From NCBI RefSeq assembly GCF_017916365.1, contig NZ_JAFMSU010000003.1, positions 372,001 through 436,000 on the forward strand: DNA of 64,000 nt, given 5' to 3'. Under the pieces are notes generated by a model. It saw nothing but the letters and a program-made list of their open reading frames with translations, searched no databases and had not been told where the DNA came from. How positions within the stretch are numbered: position 1 is the stretch's first letter; each line of letters opens with the position of its first letter. The stretch is from Rufibacter roseolus. Its GTDB lineage: Bacteria > Bacteroidota > Bacteroidia > Cytophagales > Hymenobacteraceae. The position numbers were made by a program, and so were the translations under genes. Of the stretch, positions 17,636 to 26,275 are shown piece after piece.

Positions 17636-18300
17636 CACCTGGCTCCAATCTGCCGCATCACGTGCTCGGTGATCCGGTCGCACTTGCTGAGGTGGAATTG
17701 CAGGATGTCTTCTTTTTTGTAGAGATGGCTCAGGGATTTCCGCAATAAGGCCTTGGCCCGGTTCAGCCTTACTTTCACGTTGGCCTCACTGATGGAGAGG
17801 CAATGCGTGGTCTCGGCTACGTTCATCCCCTCAATTTCGCGCATCACAAAGACGGTGCGGTACTTCTCGGGGAGTTGCCGGATGGCCTCTTCCAGCACCA
17901 CCTGCAGTTCTGAGGACAGCAGTTTGGTCAAAGGCGTAGGAATGTGCTCCTCTGATCTCAGGTTTACTTCTTGGTCTACTTTCTCATCGCTCATCGCACA
18001 CGCCAGTTTTCGTTTCTTCGCCCGCAGCAGACATTCATTGATGAGAATGCGGGTGAGCCAGGTAGAGAAAGCCGACTTGAACCCGAACGTAGGCAGATGC
18101 TCATAGGCTTTCACGAAGGCCGTTTGCATCATCTCCTCCACTTCCTCTTCATCGTCCAGGATACTCATGCCCACCCGGTAAAGCCGCTGGTTGTTCCGGC
18201 GCACCAGAATAGCGTAGAGGTCTTTTTCGCCGTGCAGCACCCGGGTAATGATCTCCTGGTCTGGGATGGCGCTGGCTACCAATGTTTCTCTTGTTTCCAT
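17635..18300 (-). CDS. ECF-type RNA polymerase sigma factor
   Basis: The 221-residue protein has sigma-70 region 2 (LYAILVRRNNQRLYRVGMSILDD, EVEEMMQTAFVKAYEHL, FSTWLTRILINE) and region 4 (IRQLPEKYRTVFVMREIEGMNVAETTHCLSISEANVKVRLNRAKALLR). The extra tail FHLSKCDRITEHVM has the FHxxxCDxxxxxV pattern often seen in Bacteroidota ECF factors. No anti-sigma gene is adjacent. The divergent neighbour is a DoxX-like gene, and the shared intergenic region has an inverted repeat suited to sigma-dependent control. Confidence 0.92.
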   Translation of the reverse strand: METRETLVASAIPDQEIITRVLHGEKDLYAILVRRNNQRLYRVGMSILDDEEEVEEMMQTAFVKAYEHLPTFGFKSAFSTWLTRILINECLLRAKKRKLACAMSDEKVDQEVNLRSEEHIPTPLTKLLSSELQVVLEEAIRQLPEKYRTVFVMREIEGMNVAETTHCLSISEANVKVRLNRAKALLRKSLSHLYKKEDILQFHLSKCDRITEHVMRQIGAR

Positions 18301-18341
18301 CTAATCTGCTCGTCTATGTATTGGAGGTTCCAGGCGGCCAA

Positions 18342-18378
18342 AGGTTACAAAAAGAACCCGCTATTTTTTTTGTAACCT
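18342..18378. promoter_or_regulatory. 12-bp inverted repeat between sigma factor and doxX-like gene
   Basis: AGGTTACAAAAA (18342-18353) is the perfect inverted repeat of TTTTTGTAACCT (18367-18378), with a 13-base spacer. Each arm carries GTAACC, resembling the AAC-type -35 element of ECF promoters, facing outwards towards both genes. Confidence 0.6.
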
Positions 18379-18398
18379 CCTGACCCTCTGCCTATCTA
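18371..18398 (+). promoter_or_regulatory. candidate ECF-dependent promoter of doxX-like gene
   Basis: TGTAACC (18371-18377) is followed after about 14 bases by CTATCTA (18392-18398), fitting a GTAACC/-TCTA ECF promoter pattern. It lies 57 bases before the ATG at 18456. Confidence 0.45.
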
Positions 18399-18455
18399 AT
18401 GGGTACAGCGCGCGAAAAACCATTTTATGTTTACAACCTAAAAACGAAAAAAGCC

Positions 18456-18863
18456 ATGGAAGCAAGTATGCAACACACCTCCAGGGTTCAGCAGGTCCTG
18501 ACCTATACCTATGGCCTGGTGCCCATCATTGCCGGGCTGGACAAATTCACCAACCTGCTCACCAACTGGACCCATTACCTCAGCCCGTTCGTTACTGATC
18601 TGCTGCCCTTTTCTGCCGGCACCTTTATGTCCATTGTGGGCATCATTGAGATTGTAGCCGGTCTGCTGGTCTTTATCCGGCCTCATATTGGCGGCTATTT
18701 GGTCATGGGCTGGCTTATTGCCATCGCCCTGAATCTGATTATGACTGGACACTACCTGGATGTGGCTGTGCGGGACCTAGTGATGGCCGTGGGTGCCTAC
18801 GCCTTGGCGCAATTGTCTGTGCCGGCTACATTCACTCTTCCTCGCCGTCCACACGTCGCGTGA
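18456..18863 (+). CDS. DoxX-like four-helix membrane protein
   Basis: The 135-residue protein has four hydrophobic helices and the conserved start LTYTYGLVPIIAGLDKFTNLLTNW. FMSIVGIIEIVAGLLVF and GWLIAIALNLI follow; together these resemble DoxX/DoxD-like proteins. The start is set at 18456 (MEASMQ) rather than 18399, because the upstream 19 codons overlap the predicted promoter region. It is divergent from an ECF sigma factor gene and probably belongs to its regulon. The biochemical role is not known. Confidence 0.75.
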   Translation: MEASMQHTSRVQQVLTYTYGLVPIIAGLDKFTNLLTNWTHYLSPFVTDLLPFSAGTFMSIVGIIEIVAGLLVFIRPHIGGYLVMGWLIAIALNLIMTGHYLDVAVRDLVMAVGAYALAQLSVPATFTLPRRPHVA

Positions 18864-18870
18864 GCAGCAA

Positions 18871-18909
18871 CGGGCCAGTCAGGGCAAACTCCACTTCCTG
18901 GCTGGCCCG
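18871..18909 (+). terminator. GC-rich hairpin after doxX-like gene
   Basis: A 13-bp stem with one G-T pair (18871-18883 with 18897-18909) starts eight bases after the stop codon. There is no T-tract, so a terminator role is uncertain. Confidence 0.45.
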
Positions 18910-18976
18910 ATGCCTGTAAGTACCTGAACTAAACTGCAAAAGCCTGCCCAAAGGCAGATTAAAGTATACAGAAAAC

Positions 18977-19006
18977 TTACCCTCCCGCGTTAAATGCTTA
19001 ATTTTG
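18977..19006 (+). promoter_or_regulatory. candidate promoter of M3 peptidase gene
   Basis: TTA (18977-18979), a 19-base spacer, then TAATTTTG (18999-19006), an exact TAnnTTTG -7 box. It lies 58 bases before the ATG. Confidence 0.5.
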
Positions 19007-19064
19007 AGCTTCCTTTCTCCCCAATCAAGGAAGGAGGCTTTATTTTAAGTATTTAAAAAGTAAA

Positions 19065-21194
19065 ATGATTACAAAAACACTCTGCGTTCTCGCAACTATG
19101 GCTATAGGACTACTGGCCAGTGAACAAGCGGCGGGTCAGGCCAAAGACAAGAACAACCCCCTTTTACAGAAGTACAGCACCCCCTACCAGGTACCGCCTT
19201 TCCACCTGATCAAGAATGAGCACTTCAAACCCGCTCTGCAGGAAGGCATCAGGGTAAACCAGCAGGAAATTGACGCCATCGTCAACAATCCCAAGGCACC
19301 CACGTTTGAGAATACCATTGTGGCCATGGAAAACGCCGGCCAGCTGTTGGGCCGCGTGTCAACGGTTTTCTACAACCTCAACTCGGCTAACACCAACGAG
19401 GAGATCCAGAAAATAGCCCGCGAGATTGCCCCTGAGCTATCGGCGCACAGCGACAACATCATCCTGAACAAGAAATTGTTTGAGCGGGTGAAAACGGTCT
19501 GGAATAACAAAAAGGACCTGAAACTGACCGCAGAGCAGCAGAAGCTGTTAGAAGAGACTTACAAGTCATTTGTGCGCAGCGGCGCCAACCTGAACGATGC
19601 CGACAAGGATAAGCTGAAGAAAATCAACGGCGAATTGTCGCTTTTGAGCCTGCAGTACGGGCAGAACATCCTGGCCGAGACGAACGCCTACCAACTGGTG
19701 ATTGACGACAAGAAAGACTTGGCCGGCTTGCCGGAAGGTTTAGTTGCCGCCGCCTCTGATGCCGCCAAACAAGCCGGCAAACCGGGCAAGTGGGTTTTCA
19801 CCCTGCACAACCCCAGCGTGATGCCGTTCCTTCAGTACGCCGATAACCGTGAACTGCGCAAGCAGATCTGGGAGGCGTATTCCCTCCGGGGCAATAACAA
19901 CAACGCCAACGACAACAAAGAAACCCTGCGCAAGATTGTGAACCTGCGCCGCGAGAAAGCGCAATTGCTGGGCTACAAAACCCACGCGCACTACGTGCTG
20001 GAGGAAACCATGGCCAAGTCTCCGGAGAACGTGAACAAACTGCTGGACCAACTGTGGGCCCCAGCCCTGGCGGTAGCCAAGCAGGAAGAGCGCGACATCC
20101 AGAAAATGATTGATGCCTCCGGCGCCAAGTTCAAAGTGGCACCGTACGACTGGCGTTATTACACCGAGAAAATCCGGAAGGAGCGCTTTGACCTGGATGA
20201 GCAGGAACTGAAACCGTACTTCAGCCTGGAGAACATCCGCAAGGGCGTTTTCACTGTGACGGAGAAACTCTACGGCCTCAAGTTCAAAGAGCTGCCCAAC
20301 CTGCCTAAATACCACCAGGACGTAACCGCCTACGAGGTATCTGAGGCGGATGGAACGTTGGTAGGTGTGATCTATATGGACTTCTTCCCGCGCGCCTCCA
20401 AAAGAAGCGGTGCCTGGATGACTTCTTACCGCAGCCAGAAAACCGAGAAAGGCAAACGCCTGGCCCCGGTGGTGTCTATTGTCTGCAACTTCACCAAACC
20501 AACCGGCGATGCTCCTGCCCTGTTGACCTTTGACGAGGTAACCACCTACTTCCATGAGTTCGGCCACGCCCTGCACGGCCTGTTGTCTAACGTGACCTAC
20601 GAGAGCATGGCCGGTACCTCCGTTCCGCGCGATTTTGTGGAACTGCCTTCGCAGATCATGGAGAACTGGGCCGCCGAGCCCGAGGTCCTGAAAATGTACG
20701 GCACGCACTACAAAACCGGTCAACTGATCTCCAATGAGCTGATTGAGAAAATGAAGAAAGCAGGTACTTTTAACCAAGGCTTCGAGACCACGGAGTACCT
20801 GGCGGCTTCTTTGCTGGATTTGGCCTACCACACCCAAACCCAGAACCTGACCGATGACATCAACCAGTTTGAGAAATCCTCTATGAGCAAAGTTGGTTTG
20901 CCTGAGCAGATCATTCCGCGTTACAGAAGCACCTACTTCAGCCACATCTTCTCCGGCGGATACTCAGCGGGCTACTACAGCTACATCTGGTCTGGCGTGC
21001 TGGACACCGATGCCTTCCAGGTCTTCAAGGAAAATGGTCTGTTCAACAAAGAGAATGCCCAGTCCTTCAGAAAGAACATTCTGGAGAAAGGCGGCACTGC
21101 AGATCCAATGGAACTCTACAAGAAGTTCAGAGGCGCTGAGCCCAGCATCCAGCCTTTGCTCAAGAAGCGTGGTCTGACTCCGGTGAGTTTGTAA
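19065..21194 (+). CDS. M3-family zinc metallopeptidase (Dcp/oligopeptidase A-like), exported
   Basis: This 709-residue peptidase cuts short peptides, probably releasing C-terminal dipeptides. The zinc site is clear: HEFGH (H497, E498, H501) with the third ligand E526 in DFVELPSQ, 28 residues after E498 as in thimet oligopeptidases. The N-terminus is a signal peptide (about 25 residues, ending near SEQAAGQA), so it is predicted to act in the periplasm. FDEVTTYFHEFGHALHGLLSN and the C-terminal FSGGYSAGYYSYIWS block are typical of the Dcp subgroup. The gene is monocistronic, with a promoter and a terminator. Confidence 0.93.
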   Translation: MITKTLCVLATMAIGLLASEQAAGQAKDKNNPLLQKYSTPYQVPPFHLIKNEHFKPALQEGIRVNQQEIDAIVNNPKAPTFENTIVAMENAGQLLGRVSTVFYNLNSANTNEEIQKIAREIAPELSAHSDNIILNKKLFERVKTVWNNKKDLKLTAEQQKLLEETYKSFVRSGANLNDADKDKLKKINGELSLLSLQYGQNILAETNAYQLVIDDKKDLAGLPEGLVAAASDAAKQAGKPGKWVFTLHNPSVMPFLQYADNRELRKQIWEAYSLRGNNNNANDNKETLRKIVNLRREKAQLLGYKTHAHYVLEETMAKSPENVNKLLDQLWAPALAVAKQEERDIQKMIDASGAKFKVAPYDWRYYTEKIRKERFDLDEQELKPYFSLENIRKGVFTVTEKLYGLKFKELPNLPKYHQDVTAYEVSEADGTLVGVIYMDFFPRASKRSGAWMTSYRSQKTEKGKRLAPVVSIVCNFTKPTGDAPALLTFDEVTTYFHEFGHALHGLLSNVTYESMAGTSVPRDFVELPSQIMENWAAEPEVLKMYGTHYKTGQLISNELIEKMKKAGTFNQGFETTEYLAASLLDLAYHTQTQNLTDDINQFEKSSMSKVGLPEQIIPRYRSTYFSHIFSGGYSAGYYSYIWSGVLDTDAFQVFKENGLFNKENAQSFRKNILEKGGTADPMELYKKFRGAEPSIQPLLKKRGLTPVSL

Positions 21195-21208
21195 GCCATT
21201 TTCATCAA

Positions 21209-21234
21209 AAGAAGGCAAAAACAAAGGCCTTCTT
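21209..21234 (+). terminator. small hairpin after peptidase gene
   Basis: AAGAAGGC (21209-21216) pairs with GCCTTCTT (21227-21234). It is the first of two hairpins between the peptidase and the AsmA-like gene. Confidence 0.4.
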
Positions 21235-21247
21235 CTAGCTGAATACC

Positions 21248-21290
21248 AATCGGCCCTTTGCAGGTAAAACTGTAAGGGGCCGATTTTTTT
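21248..21290 (+). terminator. intrinsic terminator of peptidase gene
   Basis: AATCGGCCC (21248-21256) pairs with GGGCCGATT (21277-21285), followed by a run of T residues. Confidence 0.75.
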
Positions 21291-21316
21291 GTGCCTTTAA
21301 TATGTGCCTTTAATAT
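21291..21316. repeat. 13-bp exact tandem duplication
   Basis: GTGCCTTTAATAT occurs twice in direct tandem immediately after the T-tract of the terminator. Confidence 0.8.
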
Positions 21317-21330
21317 CTGATTCACCTCTG

Positions 21331-23061
21331 CTACATTGGTGCCCCTATGATGGAGAGCACACCGTTGGCCAGACAGTCTTTCCAGTAGGTGAGAAAAGAG
21401 CGCTCGCTGCGGCGTTTGACCTGGATCTTGCCCTCACGCGGGGCTTTGCCGTCTTCCTCACTCTCAGATTTCAAGACCACCGTATTCGCCACCAATGACT
21501 TTAGTTTATTCCCTAGTCCCTGCTTCTTCTTTTCCTCTTTCTTGTTCAGAAGGTCAATCTTGAAGTCATCGTACTGCAGTTGCATGGAGCCTTGCGCCGA
21601 GGTCTTGGTTAGTTCTACCTTGAACGTGCCCCGCTGCAGAACTCCGCTTTTTACGCGCACAAACATGCTGGGCTCCATCATGGGGTTCAGGATGGCCGGA
21701 TAACCCTTCCCAATGGTGCCTTCCATGGAATGATAGCCGTTGGGGTCCAGCAAAGCCAGCCGTATGGTGGCCTGCATGGGGGCCTTGCCCATGAGCAACC
21801 CGCTGCCCTTCAACACCGCCGGGTGCTTCTTAGAGATGAGGTTTTTGTCATTGGTGAGGTTGGTGAGCGTGAGGTCTATGTTGCTGCCTGTGACATAACC
21901 GGTTTTAAAGGCTTTCTCGGCCAGTTCCTCGTAGCGCACGTACATGTCGCGCACTTTGGCCGTGCGGATGTTCACCCCGAAGGTGAGTTTCTGCACCAGG
22001 TCATGGGGCATGAGGCCCGAGCCTTTGGCTGGATAGTTCTTCCCGTCTTTGTAGGCATTCACCTGGGGCTTATAAGCTACCAGAGACCCGATGTACACGT
22101 TGGAGTTCCGCGATAAAGTCCCGAAGTCTACGTTACTCAACCTCAACTCCGGTACCTGCACGCTGAACCTAGTAACGGCCGCCCCGGCTTTCCTGGACAT
22201 CTGGGCGGCGCTGGCCAAAGGGATTAGCTTCAGGCGGGTTAAAGTAAATTCCCGCTTTTGGGTAGAGGCCTGCAAGGGACCGACTTTGAGTTTGTAGTTT
22301 CCGTTGGGCAGCCAAAACGAGGCCTCCTTCACCTTGGCTGTGATATTTTTGCTGTAAAACGCGCGGGCGGTATCCTGGAAAGCGGCACTGTCCAGCTTGA
22401 TACCCTCAGCTTCCAACTCCACCCCAGACACGGAGAAAAGCTCGGCCTGACTGCCAGGTTTGTTTTTGAACCGGAACGCCCCGTCTTTAACCCTAATCTC
22501 GTTTATGCCCATCTTCCGGAACTGCTCACCTACGGTTTTGTGTAGCGGCTGCGAGGTGGTGTCTTCTTTCATTTGCCGCAAAACCCATTGCGGATGGTCC
22601 AGCTGGATTGAACTCAGGCTGAATGCCCCGCCAAACAATAGTTTTATGTAACTGATGCCCTGCACCTGCACCCGATGGGCGGTGAGGTCTGAGATGCTGG
22701 CCGGAGCCTGGGCTGGGGAAGACTTTTGCAGCTGTTTCCAGACGGCCTCGTGCGGCACCAGGCGCAGGGAATCCAACCGGGCAGATCCCGCCAGCAGCGA
22801 CACCTCCAGCTTGTCCAGTTCCAGGGAATACAGCCCTTTAGATTGCGTGGCGATCTGCTTCTGCAGCTTCTGCTCGGCCCAGGAGTTGAGGTTGCGGGAT
22901 ACCACCAGCAGCAGCACCATAACCACCAGCAGCACCGAGGCGCCCCCTACCAGGTACTTCTTCCTTTTCGACCTATTTTTAGCGGTTTGTTCCACAGCAA
23001 AAGACTTAATCCGCAACCTTCTACGCACATAACCAGAAAGTAACTGGTTTCCCCTCCCCAA
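21331..23061 (-). CDS. AsmA/DUF748-like membrane-anchored protein
   Basis: The 576-residue protein has a basic N-terminus, one transmembrane helix (about residues 37-57) and a long periplasmic region. That region is made of repeated amphipathic beta strands, with phrases such as LELDKLEVSLLAGSARLDSLRL and LRLSNVDFGTL. This is the pattern of AsmA-like repeating beta-groove proteins, which are linked to outer-membrane assembly or lipid transport. It is not a confident match to a named family. The most upstream ATG (23061) is used; the start could be later. It is monocistronic and converges on the peptidase gene. Confidence 0.65.
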   Translation of the reverse strand: MGRGNQLLSGYVRRRLRIKSFAVEQTAKNRSKRKKYLVGGASVLLVVMVLLLVVSRNLNSWAEQKLQKQIATQSKGLYSLELDKLEVSLLAGSARLDSLRLVPHEAVWKQLQKSSPAQAPASISDLTAHRVQVQGISYIKLLFGGAFSLSSIQLDHPQWVLRQMKEDTTSQPLHKTVGEQFRKMGINEIRVKDGAFRFKNKPGSQAELFSVSGVELEAEGIKLDSAAFQDTARAFYSKNITAKVKEASFWLPNGNYKLKVGPLQASTQKREFTLTRLKLIPLASAAQMSRKAGAAVTRFSVQVPELRLSNVDFGTLSRNSNVYIGSLVAYKPQVNAYKDGKNYPAKGSGLMPHDLVQKLTFGVNIRTAKVRDMYVRYEELAEKAFKTGYVTGSNIDLTLTNLTNDKNLISKKHPAVLKGSGLLMGKAPMQATIRLALLDPNGYHSMEGTIGKGYPAILNPMMEPSMFVRVKSGVLQRGTFKVELTKTSAQGSMQLQYDDFKIDLLNKKEEKKKQGLGNKLKSLVANTVVLKSESEEDGKAPREGKIQVKRRSERSFLTYWKDCLANGVLSIIGAPM

Positions 23062-23143
23062 AGCTTAAATTAAGCTTCCTCATTCTTTCCGCCCTTTCTG
23101 TTCTGTAATACGAAACTATGCTGCCAGGCACCAGAGGTTTCAC

Positions 23144-23172
23144 AGCCGTTTTCTCGGAAACACCGCAGAAAC
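23144..23172. repeat. dispersed palindromic element, weak copy
   Basis: The copy reads AGCCGTTTTCTCGGAAAC followed by CCGCAGAAAC. It lies between the divergent AsmA-like and DUF2628 genes. Confidence 0.4.
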
Positions 23173-23329
23173 AGAAAAGCCAGGCTTTATCAAAGATCTA
23201 TAAAACAACCGGCACGCTCCATGATGGTTGTATTGCCGGGTAGCCGTTAAGCTGGATCAGCCTAAAGAAGCCAGGTCTTTCTTGTACCTTTACAGCGCAT
23301 TGCCTACCGAGTCACTTGAAACAACCCCT

Positions 23330-23848
23330 ATGTTACCCTCTCCAGAATCACCAGAATCTCCAGAGACTGATCACCAGGAAGCCTATTACCGCGCTTACTT
23401 CGGGGTTGACGCCGACTATTACCTCCGCAAACTGGCGCAGTACCGGGCCGGCACCAAAATCACCTTTAACATTGGGGCCTTCTTCTTTGGGATATTCTGG
23501 ATGCTCTACCGCAAGCTGTACATAGCGGGTATAATGGTAATCATAGCCCTCACCCTGGAGTCTTACCTGCTGGGCATGGCCATTGAGTACTACAAAATCT
23601 CTGACGGTAACGCCAAACTGCTGAACAATCTCTCCACCTTGTTTTGGAGTTTGCTGGTGGGTTTTCTGGGAAATTGGCTTTACCTGCGGCAGGCCGAGGC
23701 CAAAGTAAACCAGGCCCTGGAAGAGGAAGACAACGAGCGTGACACGGTGGCGCGGCTCGCTTACGAAGGCAATATTACCTATATCCCACACATCATCATC
23801 GCGGCCCTCATTTTACTTCTGCTCCTCATCTTTCAGTTCATTTCCTGA
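23330..23848 (+). CDS. DUF2628-like membrane protein
   Basis: The 172-residue protein has a soluble acidic N-terminus, then FNIGAFFFGIFWMLYRKLY, the hallmark of DUF2628 proteins. Further helices follow at about residues 60-85, 100-120 and 150-170. The family has no known biochemical role. The start is placed at ATG 23330; the longer frame from 23228 would overlap a possible TACCTTTA promoter box at 23285-23292. Confidence 0.72.
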   Translation: MLPSPESPESPETDHQEAYYRAYFGVDADYYLRKLAQYRAGTKITFNIGAFFFGIFWMLYRKLYIAGIMVIIALTLESYLLGMAIEYYKISDGNAKLLNNLSTLFWSLLVGFLGNWLYLRQAEAKVNQALEEEDNERDTVARLAYEGNITYIPHIIIAALILLLLLIFQFIS

Positions 23849-23868
23849 CAAGAATATCAAGAACCGAG

Positions 23869-23908
23869 TGTTTAGGGGCCGATTTTGCAAAATCGGCTTG
23901 TAAATGTT
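23869..23908. repeat. dispersed palindromic element with perfect 20-bp palindrome
   Basis: The core 23878-23897 (GCCGATTTTGCAAAATCGGC) is a perfect palindrome, flanked by TTTAGGG and TTGTAAAT as in other copies. It lies downstream of the DUF2628 gene. Confidence 0.75.
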
Positions 23909-24053
23909 TTCACCGTGTTAAAGAAAAGAAGATGGGGCTGATGAACGCTCAGGGAGCAGAAGGTGCCTTTCTACTACACCGAGGAAGCCTCTAGGGCTTG
24001 ATATTTTTTCAGGTAAAATCTTTACTTTGAGGCGCCAATCCAGAAGACCAGCA

Positions 24054-25601
24054 ATGCGCCCATCTCTTACCAGAAACCCCGATCTGCTTTTTTTAGGTCT
24101 CCTGATTTTTCTCAAGATCCTGCTGCACTATGTGCTGGTTGACCCGGCGTATGACTTGCACCGGGACGAGTACCTGCACCTGGACCAGGCAAACCATCTT
24201 GCTCCCGGTTACCTGTCGGTGCCGCCGTTTACGTCCTGGGTGGCCTGGGTTATTAAACTGCTGGGGAACTCAGTATTCTGGGTGAGGTTTTTCCCGGCGC
24301 TGTTCGGGGCGTTGACGCTGCTGGTAACCTGGAAGATGGTGGAGGAGCTGGGCGGTGGGCTTTACGCCAAAATCCTGGCCGGCATGGCGGTACTGGTCTC
24401 GGCGCTGCTTCGCGTGAACATGCTCTTCCAGCCTAACTCTTTTGACATCCTGAGCTGGACCCTCACCTACTACTTCCTTATTCGCTACCTGAAGACGCAA
24501 AACGGCCGGAATTTGCTTTACCTGGGCCTGGTAGTGGCCTTGGGTTTTCTTAACAAATACAACATCCTGTTTCTGCTTATCGGGTTGCTGCCGGCCTTGC
24601 TGCTCACGGGGCACGGCAGGATTTTCCGGGACCGGAACTTCTATCTGGCGGTTTTGCTGGCGGCCTTGTTGGTGTCACCTAACGTGGTCTGGCAGTTATC
24701 ACACGGGCTCCCGGTAATCCACCACATGGAGGAACTGCAGGCCACCCAACTGGTGAATGTGAACCCCGCTGATTTCTGGCTAGACCAATTCCTGTTCTTC
24801 TTCGGGTCCGTGTACCTCATCATCGGGGCGTTGGTGGCTTTTGCGGTATATGCGCCTTTTAAGGAGTACCGGTTTATAGGCTTGGGCTACCTATTCACCA
24901 TGGCCGTGTTCACTTACCTGCGGGCGAAAAGCTATTACACCCTGGGGCTGTACCCGGTGCTGTTGGCGTTTGGCAGCGTGTACTGGGAGCACTTGTTCAG
25001 GACGGGCTGGAACCGTTACCTCCGCCCCTTGTGGATCCTGTTGAACATTGGTTTATTTCTGCCGTTGGTGAACGTGGTTTTCCCGCTCCTTTCCCCGGCC
25101 GAGATCCAGGCCAAAGCCGCCAAATTCAAGAAATTCAACCTCCTGAAATGGGAAGACGGCAAAGACCACCCGCTCCCCCAGGATTTCGCGGATATGCTGG
25201 GCTGGCAGGAACTCACAGATAAAGTGCAGCAGGCCTACCAGCAGATCCCTGAGGCCGAGAAACCCCACACGCTCCTGATCTGCGATAACTACGGACAGGC
25301 CGGCGCCCTCAATTTCTACGGAAGCAAAACCCTGCCTCCCGCCGTTTCCTTCAACGCCGATTACGTGTACTGGTACCCCATGGAGATGGACATCCGGAAC
25401 ATCATTCTCATCAAAAGCGCCGGAGAGGAGCCTCTCCAAGAAGAAGAGAAACATTTTTTCAACTCTGTCACCCGGATTGGGGCCATAGAAACCAGGTTCG
25501 CACGGGAACAGGGTACTACTGTTCATTTGCTGCGCGGCGTTTCGCCCGTCATGACCCAGCGCCTGAGAGCCCGCACGGCGGAGAAGAAGCAGGAATGGTA
25601 A
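24054..25601 (+). CDS. GT39-family (ArnT/PMT-like) membrane glycosyltransferase
   Basis: The 515-residue protein has about ten hydrophobic helices and the family-defining first periplasmic loop DLHRDEYLHLDQANHLAPGYLSVPPFTSWV. The acidic DE pair is expected to be catalytic. WVRFFPALFGALTLL follows. Members transfer sugars from polyprenyl-phosphate donors on the periplasmic side of the membrane. The acceptor is unknown. The start is set at ATG 24054; a TTG start nine codons upstream (24027) is possible. It lies outside the main polysaccharide locus. Confidence 0.82.
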   Translation: MRPSLTRNPDLLFLGLLIFLKILLHYVLVDPAYDLHRDEYLHLDQANHLAPGYLSVPPFTSWVAWVIKLLGNSVFWVRFFPALFGALTLLVTWKMVEELGGGLYAKILAGMAVLVSALLRVNMLFQPNSFDILSWTLTYYFLIRYLKTQNGRNLLYLGLVVALGFLNKYNILFLLIGLLPALLLTGHGRIFRDRNFYLAVLLAALLVSPNVVWQLSHGLPVIHHMEELQATQLVNVNPADFWLDQFLFFFGSVYLIIGALVAFAVYAPFKEYRFIGLGYLFTMAVFTYLRAKSYYTLGLYPVLLAFGSVYWEHLFRTGWNRYLRPLWILLNIGLFLPLVNVVFPLLSPAEIQAKAAKFKKFNLLKWEDGKDHPLPQDFADMLGWQELTDKVQQAYQQIPEAEKPHTLLICDNYGQAGALNFYGSKTLPPAVSFNADYVYWYPMEMDIRNIILIKSAGEEPLQEEEKHFFNSVTRIGAIETRFAREQGTTVHLLRGVSPVMTQRLRARTAEKKQEW

Positions 25602-25639
25602 CCGGCTGATTGGTCAGGAATTCACTTTAAAGCCCCCCC

Positions 25640-25675
25640 ATTTTTGCCCTGATTTCTATAAAACAACCCTAAAAT
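25640..25675. repeat. dispersed palindromic element
   Basis: The copy reads GCCCTGATTT, then ATAAAACAACCCTAAAAT. It lies between the converging GT39 gene and the small secreted-protein gene. Confidence 0.6.
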
Positions 25676-25744
25676 GGTTTGGATGGGTAAGTGGCCAGAG
25701 CGTTGGTGTGAGGTTCTTGGGTTACTTTCATTACAGATAAGGCA

Positions 25745-25775
25745 CAAAAAAGGAGACCCGCGTTACGGGTCTCCT
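25745..25775 (-). terminator. intrinsic terminator of the small secreted protein gene
   Basis: AGGAGACCCG (25751-25760) pairs with CGGGTCTCCT (25766-25775) around CGTTA. On the - strand it is followed by a run of T residues. Confidence 0.85.
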
Positions 25776-25792
25776 AAAGTGAAGCAGAAGCC

Positions 25793-26275
25793 TTAGCTGT
25801 TCTGCAATTTCTTTTGCTCTTTGGTCTTTAAGGGGTGGGCTTTCTTACCTGATTTCCCATCCTGGTGGCTGGCCTTTTCCTTTCGGTCTGCCTGATACTG
25901 GGCATACTGCTCTGGGGTTAGAATGCTTTTCAGCTCAGCCTCATACTGTGCCTTTCGGGCTTTATAAGCTTCCCGCTCCTGTGGTTTGGCACCTTCGGCC
26001 GCGCGGCTTTGGGCTTTGAGAGCTGAGGTTTCAGTTGCCTGTCTCAGGAACAGCGTCTGCAATCTGGTTTGCTGGGCCTGGGTGAGGCTGTATTTCTCCG
26101 TCAGCTTCTGGGCTTTCTGAGCGGCTTTTTCCTCCGGAGTTCTGGTTTGTTTTTTCACGCCGTCTTTGCCTACCCGCTCAGTTCTGGGCTTTCTCTCTTG
26201 GCTGGTTTTTTCCTGCGCAAAGGTGGTTCCGGTTAACAGTAATCCCAGGGAAAGCATCACAAATATCTTTTTCAT
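25793..26275 (-). CDS. secreted small helical protein with LTxxQ-like repeats
   Basis: The 160-residue protein has a clear signal peptide (MKKIFVMLSLGLLLTGTTFAQ). A charged, helical, Lys/Glu/Gln-rich body follows with two LTxxQ-type segments (YSLTQAQQTRLQTL and ILTPEQYAQYQADR). This recalls Spy/CpxP-like or DUF4890 periplasmic proteins, which bind unfolded protein or metals. No catalytic residues are seen. It is a single-gene unit with a strong terminator. Confidence 0.75.
   Translation of the reverse strand: MKKIFVMLSLGLLLTGTTFAQEKTSQERKPRTERVGKDGVKKQTRTPEEKAAQKAQKLTEKYSLTQAQQTRLQTLFLRQATETSALKAQSRAAEGAKPQEREAYKARKAQYEAELKSILTPEQYAQYQADRKEKASHQDGKSGKKAHPLKTKEQKKLQNS

Noticed and set aside
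19740..20945. 401-codon - strand ORF
   Set aside because: It is antisense to the M3 peptidase, whose zinc motif and length are complete. Long shadow frames are common in GC-rich codons.
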